In this document: positions 5,494 through 10,184 of the stretch, one piece after another | How the letters are laid out: each line of letters begins with the position of its first letter | Position numbering within the stretch: position 1 is the stretch's first letter | Assembly: GCA_026984595.1 (NCBI GenBank) | Contig: JALSRW010000409.1 | Location: 1-10,184 of the forward strand | Source of the DNA: Alphaproteobacteria bacterium | GTDB lineage: Bacteria > Pseudomonadota > Alphaproteobacteria > Geminicoccales > Geminicoccaceae | Direction of reading: 5' to 3' | Length of the DNA: 10,184 nt | Translations under genes and position numbers: made by a program | The notes under the pieces: model-generated | The model's input: only the letters and a program-made list of their open reading frames with translations | Told to the model about the DNA's origin: nothing | Database searches by the model: none

Positions 5494-7674
5494 TCAGGGA
5501 CCCTTGCGCCGCCGGCTGCGCGCCGCCTTCCCGGCTTGTGCGAGGCGCCGTTTCTCGGCCCGCAGGTTGCGCTGTTGGGGCAGCGGCCCGCCACCGGCCG
5601 GGGCGCCCTCGGGCAGGCCCAGCGCACCCGCTTCGAGGCGACGGATCTCGTCGCGGATGGCCGCCGCCTGTTCGAATTCGAGATTGGCGGCATGTTCGCG
5701 CATCTGCTTTTCGAGCTCGGCGATACGGGCCTGCAGCTCCATGCCGGTGAGATGGAGCGGGCCGATTTCGGGGGTCACGTAATCCCGCTCGCAGACGTTC
5801 TGCAGGATGTCGCCGATGTTCTTCCGGATGCTCCGGGGCGTGATGCCGTGCACCTCGTTCCAGCGCATCTGCTTTTCGCGGCGGCGATTGGTCTCGCGGA
5901 TCGCCGCCTCCAGGGAGCGCGTCGTCCGGTCGGCATAGAGGATGGCCCGACCCTCGATGTTGCGGGCGGCACGGCCGATGGTCTGGATCAGCGAGGTCTC
6001 GGAGCGCAGATAACCCTCCTTGTCGGCATCGAGAATGGCCACCAGCCCGCATTCGGGAATGTCGAGCCCCTCGCGCAGCAGATTGATGCCGACCAGCACG
6101 TCGAATTTGCCGAGCCTGAGATCACGCATGATCTCGATACGCTCGAGGGTGTCGATGTCCGAATGCATGTAGCGCACCTTGACACCCTGCTCGTGCAGGT
6201 ATTCGGCGAGATCCTCGGCCATCCGCTTGGTCAGCACGGTGACCAGCACCCGCTGGCCGCGCTCGGCGCAGGCCCTGCACTCGGCCAGCAGATCGTCGAC
6301 CTGATGCTCGGCGGGGCGCAGGATCACCTCGGGATCGACCAGTCCGGTGGGGCGGATCACCTGCTCGACGAACACCCCACCGGTACGCTCCAGCTCCCAC
6401 GGGCCGGGCGTGGCCGAAACGAACACCGTCTGCGGCCGCATCGCCTCCCATTCCTCGAACTTCAGGGGGCGGTTGTCGATGCAGGAGGGAAGCCGGAAGC
6501 CGAAGGCGGCGAGGGTCGATTTGCGCCGGTAGTCGCCCCTGTACATGCCCCCCAGTTGCGGCACCGTGACATGGCTCTCGTCGACGAACAGCAGGGCGTT
6601 CTCGGGCAGGTATTCGAACAGGGTGGGCGGTGGCTCGCCCGGTGCGCGGCCGGTCAGATAGCGCGAATAGTTCTCGATGCCCGGGCAACTTCCGGTGATC
6701 TCCATCATCTCCAGATCGGCCAGGGTGCGCTGTTCCAGCCGCTCGGCCTCGAGATTCTGGCCGCGGGCGCGGAACCAGGCGACCCGTTCCTCGAGTTCGG
6801 CGCGGATGCCGGCGATCGCCTGCTGGAGGGTCGGACGCGGCGTCACATAGTGGCTCGACGGGTAGAGGCGGATCTGGTCGAGGGCGCCGGTCCTGGCCCC
6901 GGTCAGCGGGTCGAACTCGAGGATCCGCTCGACCTCGTCGCCGAACATCGAGATGCGCCAGGCGCGATCCTCGAGATGGGCCGGGAACACCTCGATCGTA
7001 TCGCCGCGCACCCGGAACATGCCGCGGCCGAAATCGACATCGTTGCGCCTGTACTGGAGCTCGACCATGGCCTTGAGGAGGCGCTGGCGGTCGACGCGCT
7101 GGCCGACCCTGAGCGACAGGGTCATGCGGGCATAGACCTCGGGCGAACCGATGCCGTAGATGCAGGAGACGCTGGCGACGATGATCACATCGTCGCGTTC
7201 GAACAGCGCGCGGGTGGCGGCATGGCGCATGCGGTCGATCTGCTCGTTGATGCTCGCCGTCTTCTCGATGTAGGTGTCGGTGCGGGCGACATAGGCCTCG
7301 GGCTGGTAGTAGTCGTAGTAGCTGACGAAATACTCCACCGCATTGTCGGGGAAGAAGGCCTTCATCTCGCTGTAGAGCTGGGCCGCCAGCACCTTGTTGG
7401 GAGCCAGGATCAGGGTCGGGCGCTGGAGATTGGCGATCACCCGGGCCATGGTGAAGGTCTTGCCGGAACCGGTGACCCCGAGCAGCACCTGATCGCGCTC
7501 GCCCCGGCGGAGCCCTTCGGTGAGTTCGGCGATCGCCTGCGGCTGGTCGCCGGCCGGCTGGAACTCCGAGGTGAGGGCGAAAGCGCGCCCGCCCTCGGGG
7601 CGGGCGATCAGATCCGGATGTTCGGCCAGGGCCTTCAGGAGATCGAGGGAATCGAGGATTTCACTGCCACGCAT
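5494..7674 (-). CDS. uvrB: Excinuclease ABC subunit B (UvrB)
   Basis: UvrB is the damage-verifying DNA helicase-like subunit of nucleotide excision repair. It is loaded by UvrA and recruits UvrC. The 726-residue product has a short N-terminal extension before the usual FxLxSxFxPAGDQPxAI start (32-48). The Walker A motif is GVTGSGKT (66-73). The beta-hairpin used for strand separation contains YFVSYYDYYQPEAYV (115-129). SVSCIYGIGSPE follows at 169-179, and the DESH Walker B box is at 365-368. SATPGPWE (420-427) and QTIGRAARN (564-572) are the later helicase motifs. The C-terminal UVR coiled coil that binds UvrC is at about 646-682. A basic, low-complexity tail ends the protein. The ATG at 7674 is preferred; the frame stays open upstream to beyond 8300, but that part is antisense to the neighbouring gene. 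No strong ribosome-binding site is visible, and only a lone GTTC half-site for LexA is present. Confidence 0.97.
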   Translation of the reverse strand: MRGSEILDSLDLLKALAEHPDLIARPEGGRAFALTSEFQPAGDQPQAIAELTEGLRRGERDQVLLGVTGSGKTFTMARVIANLQRPTLILAPNKVLAAQLYSEMKAFFPDNAVEYFVSYYDYYQPEAYVARTDTYIEKTASINEQIDRMRHAATRALFERDDVIIVASVSCIYGIGSPEVYARMTLSLRVGQRVDRQRLLKAMVELQYRRNDVDFGRGMFRVRGDTIEVFPAHLEDRAWRISMFGDEVERILEFDPLTGARTGALDQIRLYPSSHYVTPRPTLQQAIAGIRAELEERVAWFRARGQNLEAERLEQRTLADLEMMEITGSCPGIENYSRYLTGRAPGEPPPTLFEYLPENALLFVDESHVTVPQLGGMYRGDYRRKSTLAAFGFRLPSCIDNRPLKFEEWEAMRPQTVFVSATPGPWELERTGGVFVEQVIRPTGLVDPEVILRPAEHQVDDLLAECRACAERGQRVLVTVLTKRMAEDLAEYLHEQGVKVRYMHSDIDTLERIEIMRDLRLGKFDVLVGINLLREGLDIPECGLVAILDADKEGYLRSETSLIQTIGRAARNIEGRAILYADRTTRSLEAAIRETNRRREKQMRWNEVHGITPRSIRKNIGDILQNVCERDYVTPEIGPLHLTGMELQARIAELEKQMREHAANLEFEQAAAIRDEIRRLEAGALGLPEGAPAGGGPLPQQRNLRAEKRRLAQAGKAARSRRRKGP

Positions 7675-7831
7675 GGGTCGGCTGGTCCCGCTCGACGATG
7701 CAGCTCGCAAGATGGCGCGCCGCCGCCACGGCAGCAAGGGTGCGCTGCGGCCGATGGCGGGCTGGTCGAGGAGCTGTGCGCGTTCTATAGCCCCGACCAT
7801 GTACGATGCCTTGCCGGAAGCGGATCCTCCG
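7675..7831. promoter_or_regulatory. Divergent intergenic region between uvrB and the ELM1-like gene
   Basis: This stretch should hold the promoters of both divergent genes. The only AT-rich spot is CTATAG (7785-7790), which is its own reverse complement and could form a -10 element in either direction. On the plus strand TATAGC (7786-7791) has a poor -35 match (TGGTCG) 17 bp upstream. With that promoter, an ATG at 7799 would be nearly leaderless, whereas the ATG at 7832 would have a normal leader. No terminator, alphaproteobacterial SOS box (GTTC-N7-GTTC) or other operator is evident. Confidence 0.3.
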
Positions 7832-8908
7832 ATGGCCGTGGGCCGGGTGCCCCGCGTGTGGCTGGTGCTCAGCGACAAGCTCGGCGACAATGCCCAGATA
7901 CGGGTGCTGGCCGAGGCGCTGGGCTGGCCCTGCGAGACGCGCCGCGTTCTGATGAAGCCCGAGTTCGTGCTGGGAAAGCCCCGCTTCGAGGTATCGCTCG
8001 AGCATATCGACCGCGCGCGTTCGGATCCCCTGGAGCCGCCCTGGCCGGATCTGATCCTGACCATCGGCCGGCGTTGCGCGATGGTCGCGCTGTGGATCAA
8101 GGAACAGGCCGGGGGCCGTCCGAAGATCGTTCTCGTCGGCCGTCCCAAGAAGGGGCTGGATGCCTTCGATCTGATCGTGGCGCCACCACAGTTCCGGATG
8201 CCCGAGGCGCCGCATGTGATTCCGCTCTCGCTGCCGTTGATGCGGGCCGATCCCGAGCGGGTGGCGGCCGCCCGTGTGCTCTGGCAGGAGCGGCTTGCGG
8301 CGATGCCCCGGCCGCTGACCGCGGTGCTGGTGGGCGGCGCCACCAAGCCCTTCCGCTTCGACCGCCGTGCCGCGGCGCGGCTTCTGGCCGGGCTGGAGGC
8401 GATGCTCGCTCGCGAGGGCGGCTCGCTCTATCTGACCACGAGCCGCCGCACCCGGCCCGAGGTGGTGGAGGAGCTGCGGGCGCGCCTTCCCGCGGGCTCG
8501 GCCTTCTACGGCTGGCGGCCGGAGGGCGGTGACAATCCCTACTTCGGCCTGCTCGCCTGTGCCGACCGCTTCGTGGTGACCGGGGATTCGGTGTCGATGA
8601 TGGTCGAGGTGGCGCGGCTGGGACGGCCGCTCGCCATCTATGATCTGCCCCTTTCCGCCGATCCGCTGGTGCGGCTGCGCTATCATCTCGGCAGGATCCT
8701 CGCCGGCGGGGGCCGTCTGGGCGGCCTCGGCGAAACCCTGCAGAGGCGAGGGCTGGTCGGCATCGCGCGTGATCTGCGCGGCTTCCACGCCCGTCTCTAC
8801 GCCGAAGGGCTGGCAGTGCCCTTCGGTGCACCGTTCCGGCCGCCGCGCGGGATCGCCGAGGAGGAAGTGGATCGGATCGCCGAGCGGGTGCGGCGGTTGG
8901 TCGCGTGA
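7832..8908 (+). CDS. ELM1/DUF1022 family protein (COG3660), probable GT-B fold
   Basis: This 358-residue protein belongs to the family named after the plant mitochondrial fission factor ELM1, which is widespread in alphaproteobacteria. The bacterial function is unknown; the fold resembles GT-B glycosyltransferases. It opens with VWLVLSDKLGDNAQIRVLAEALGW (9-32), matching the family start S/T-D-x-x-G-x-x-x-Q. PDLILTIGRR comes next, then a GRP segment and DLIVAPPQ. The second domain starts with LVGGATKPFRF (166-176), contains LYLTTSRRT, and has the hallmark VVTGDSVSMMVEVA (248-261), where a nucleotide or nucleotide-sugar would be expected to bind. An in-frame ATG at 7799 would add 11 residues. 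I prefer 7832 because GGA lies seven bases upstream and the family motif then starts close to the N-terminus. A sulfotransferase and a glycosyltransferase gene follow on the same strand, which fits a role in surface glycan or lipid modification (inference). Confidence 0.87.
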   Translation: MAVGRVPRVWLVLSDKLGDNAQIRVLAEALGWPCETRRVLMKPEFVLGKPRFEVSLEHIDRARSDPLEPPWPDLILTIGRRCAMVALWIKEQAGGRPKIVLVGRPKKGLDAFDLIVAPPQFRMPEAPHVIPLSLPLMRADPERVAAARVLWQERLAAMPRPLTAVLVGGATKPFRFDRRAAARLLAGLEAMLAREGGSLYLTTSRRTRPEVVEELRARLPAGSAFYGWRPEGGDNPYFGLLACADRFVVTGDSVSMMVEVARLGRPLAIYDLPLSADPLVRLRYHLGRILAGGGRLGGLGETLQRRGLVGIARDLRGFHARLYAEGLAVPFGAPFRPPRGIAEEEVDRIAERVRRLVA

Positions 8909-8939
8909 GCGCGGCTGCCGGCGGGACTATCTGCGCCTG

Positions 8940-8968
8940 TTGTGACACCGCTCGGCGGCTGGTATAGG
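8940..8968 (+). promoter_or_regulatory. Sigma-70-like promoter of the sulfotransferase gene
   Basis: TTGTGA (8940-8945) and TATAGG (8963-8968) are exactly 17 bp apart, each matching four of six consensus positions. The predicted transcript start near 8975 leaves a leader of about 26 bases before the ATG at 9002. It also makes the upstream in-frame GTG at 8942, which lies inside the -35 box, an unlikely start. Confidence 0.55.
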
Positions 8969-9001
8969 CGGGCGGGCAACGGGAGCGCCCCTGAACATTC
9001 C

Positions 9002-9943
9002 ATGTGGTATGTGATCTGGAAGCGGATTTCACGCGAACTGGTGCTGCGCGCCGCCTTCATGCTGTCGGCGGAGAGGCGCAAGGCCCTGGAGCGGCGCATG
9101 CGGGGCAAGGAGGAGTTCCGCAAGCTGCGGCTGGCCGACTGCGTGATCGTCTCCTTCGGCAAGAGCGGGCGCACCTGGCTGCGGGTGCTGATCTCCCGTT
9201 TCTATCAGCTCCGCTACGGGCTCCGGTCGTCGATGATGATCGGCTTCGACAACATGCACCGGCGCAACCCCGCCATTCCCCGCATCTTCTTCACCCATGA
9301 CAACTATCTGCGGGACTATACCGGCCACATCCGGGACAAGCGCGACTTCTACGACCGCCGGGTGGTGCTGCTGGCGCGCGATCCCCGCGACGTTGCGGTG
9401 TCGCAGTTCTTCCAGTGGAAATACCGCATGCGGCCCGCCAAGAAGGCCCTGAACGACTATCCCATGGAGGAGGTCGAAATCTTCGACTTCGTGATGAGTC
9501 CCGCCGGCCTGCCCAAGGTGGTGGACTTCCTCAACGGCTGGGCGCGCGAGATACCGCGCATCCCCGAGCTTCTGCTGCTCCGTTACGAGGACCTCAAGGC
9601 GAATACCGCGGCCGAACTCGGGCGGGTGCTCGCATTCCTGGGCGAACGACCGACCGAACGGGAGCTCGCCGACTGCGTGGCCTTCGCCAGCGTCGAGAAC
9701 ATGCGCAAGCTCGAGGAAAAGCGGGTGTTCTGGACGGCCGGCTCGCGGCTGCGACCCAAGGACAAGTCGAATCCCAACTCCTACAAGGTGCGCCGGGCCA
9801 AGGTCGGGGGCTGGCGCGACTATTTCGACGACGCCCAGGTGGCGGCCATCGATGCCTATGTCGCCGAACATCTCGATCCGATGTTCGGCTATCGCACCGT
9901 CGAAGACACCCCTGCCGCGGCCCGTGCCGCGACGGCGCCCTGA
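9002..9943 (+). CDS. Sulfotransferase domain protein (PAPS-dependent)
   Basis: Proteins of this family transfer sulfate from PAPS to hydroxyl or amino groups of glycans, lipids or small molecules. The 313-residue product has the 5'-phosphosulfate loop SFGKSGRTWLRVL (51-63), a variant of the classic YPKSGTTWL that keeps the lysine K54. H99 in FFTHDN is a candidate catalytic base. The 3'-phosphate-binding segment is LLARDPRDVAVSQFFQW (123-139). LLLRYEDLKA (191-200) follows, then the C-terminal KVGGWRDYF (267-275), equivalent to the RKGxxGDWKxxF motif. Residues 1-20 have a tryptophan- and leucine-rich stretch (WYVIW, then LVLRAAFML) that may associate with the membrane but is not a clear signal peptide. 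The ATG at 9002 is chosen over the GTG at 8942, which falls within the promoter. The substrate is unknown; the next gene looks like a glycosyltransferase, so a glycan or glycolipid acceptor is plausible. Confidence 0.92.
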   Translation: MWYVIWKRISRELVLRAAFMLSAERRKALERRMRGKEEFRKLRLADCVIVSFGKSGRTWLRVLISRFYQLRYGLRSSMMIGFDNMHRRNPAIPRIFFTHDNYLRDYTGHIRDKRDFYDRRVVLLARDPRDVAVSQFFQWKYRMRPAKKALNDYPMEEVEIFDFVMSPAGLPKVVDFLNGWAREIPRIPELLLLRYEDLKANTAAELGRVLAFLGERPTERELADCVAFASVENMRKLEEKRVFWTAGSRLRPKDKSNPNSYKVRRAKVGGWRDYFDDAQVAAIDAYVAEHLDPMFGYRTVEDTPAAARAATAP

Positions 9944-9973
9944 ACCCTCGCTGGCCCCGAAACCTCGCTGCCG

Positions 9974-10003
9974 TTGAGACCGGCGGCCGCTCTGTGCTAA
10001 GAG
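9974..10003 (+). promoter_or_regulatory. Possible promoter of the terminal glycosyltransferase-like gene
   Basis: TTGAGA (9974-9979, five of six -35 matches) is followed after 18 bp by TAAGAG (9998-10003, three of six). A TG one base before the -10 hexamer gives an extended -10 (TGCTAAGAG). The transcript start near 10010 would leave about 50 bases before the best ATG. The -10 hexamer is weak. Confidence 0.35.
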
Positions 10004-10045
10004 CGAACCGGTGGTGGCAGGTCACGGGATGGCTGTCACGCTCGA

Positions 10046-10050
10046 GAGGA
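10046..10050 (+). promoter_or_regulatory. Ribosome-binding site that selects the start of the terminal gene
   Basis: GAGGA ends eight bases before the ATG at 10059, which is optimal spacing. It is only two bases before the in-frame ATG at 10053 and lies downstream of the in-frame ATG at 10029. This favours 10059 among three in-frame candidates. Confidence 0.6.
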
Positions 10051-10058
10051 AGATGCCC

Positions 10059-10184
10059 ATGAAGCCCACGGTCTTCATCCACACCAATCACAAGCAGTAT
10101 ATCGGTGCGCTGGTCTCGGCACATTCGATGCGCCGCAACAGCACCCATGCCGACCAGTTCGATATCAAGCTGATCGAGCTCAAG
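10059..10184 (+). CDS. Probable glycosyltransferase, GT8-like, first 42 residues (continues off the right edge)
   Basis: The frame is open from the start to the window edge and gives 42 residues. It begins KPTVFIHTNHKQYIGALVSA, followed by HSMRRNS and then FDIKLIEL. A short strand ending in a hydrophilic TN(H)KQ turn, followed by an ALxSAxSMRRNS helix and another strand, resembles the nucleotide-binding start of GT8-type (GT-A) glycosyltransferases and related alphaproteobacterial proteins. The DxD motif that would confirm this lies beyond the window. In-frame ATGs at 10029 and 10053 would add ten or two residues, but ribosome-binding-site spacing favours 10059. The neighbouring sulfotransferase supports a glycan-related role. 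The family assignment comes from pattern recognition on a short fragment and is tentative. Confidence 0.6.
   Translation, partial: MKPTVFIHTNHKQYIGALVSAHSMRRNSTHADQFDIKLIELK

Noticed and set aside
7782..7796. Possible LexA (SOS) operator upstream of uvrB
   Set aside because: GTTC at 7782-7785 is followed seven bases later by CCGA, not GTTC, so only a half-site exists.
7675..8346. Upstream extension of the uvrB frame by 224 codons
   Set aside because: It is antisense to the ELM1-like gene, and UvrB homology begins just after the ATG at 7674.
8942..9001. Upstream GTG start of the sulfotransferase
   Set aside because: The GTG lies inside the -35 box of a well-spaced promoter, and the added 20 residues have no family similarity that I can see.
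9944..10058. Rho-independent terminator after the sulfotransferase gene
   Set aside because: GC-rich inverted bits occur, but there is no stable hairpin followed by a T-run.
1..10184. tRNA, rRNA, CRISPR array, insertion sequence or long direct repeat
   Set aside because: Nothing of these kinds was seen by reading both strands; almost all the DNA is accounted for by protein genes.

Overview
The window looks like chromosomal DNA of a high-GC alphaproteobacterium. The main evidence is a neighbourhood that resembles the alphaproteobacterial block of aspartokinase, ubiG, DUF1178, grxC and comF. A bacterial ELM1-family (DUF1022/COG3660) protein also points that way. I cannot assign a genus; a Rhodospirillales-like lineage is only a guess. 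Coding density is very high, all recognisable genes look intact, and I see no tRNA, rRNA, CRISPR array, insertion sequence or obvious horizontal island.

Left part (1-2400). Aspartokinase runs leftward and leaves the window. It is divergent from ubiG (ubiquinone O-methyltransferase), with about 125 bp between the adopted start codons. ubiG converges on, and overlaps by 21 bp, the last gene of a long leftward gene string.

Centre (1647-7674, all minus strand). Read in the direction of transcription, the string is uvrB, a DppB/OppB-type permease, a DppC/OppC-type permease, cutA, comF, grxC and a DUF1178 gene. The spacing is very tight: the uvrB stop abuts the permease ATG with no gap, the two permeases overlap by 14 bp, and grxC and DUF1178 share ATGA. 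The string could be one transcriptional unit that mixes DNA repair, membrane transport, metal tolerance, a phosphoribosyltransferase-fold protein and redox functions. No substrate-binding protein or ATPase gene accompanies the two permeases inside the window.

Right part (7700-10184, all plus strand). An ELM1/DUF1022 protein with a probable GT-B fold is divergent from uvrB. It is followed by a PAPS-dependent sulfotransferase with its own recognisable promoter. Last comes the start of a probable GT8-like glycosyltransferase, also preceded by a possible promoter. This side looks like the edge of a surface-glycan or glycolipid modification region.

Nothing here amounts to a clearly new system. 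The most interesting points are the physical coupling of uvrB to an orphan permease pair, the loss of the hydrolase that I recall usually separating grxC from DUF1178, a cysteine-rich CutA, and the ELM1, sulfotransferase and glycosyltransferase cluster.
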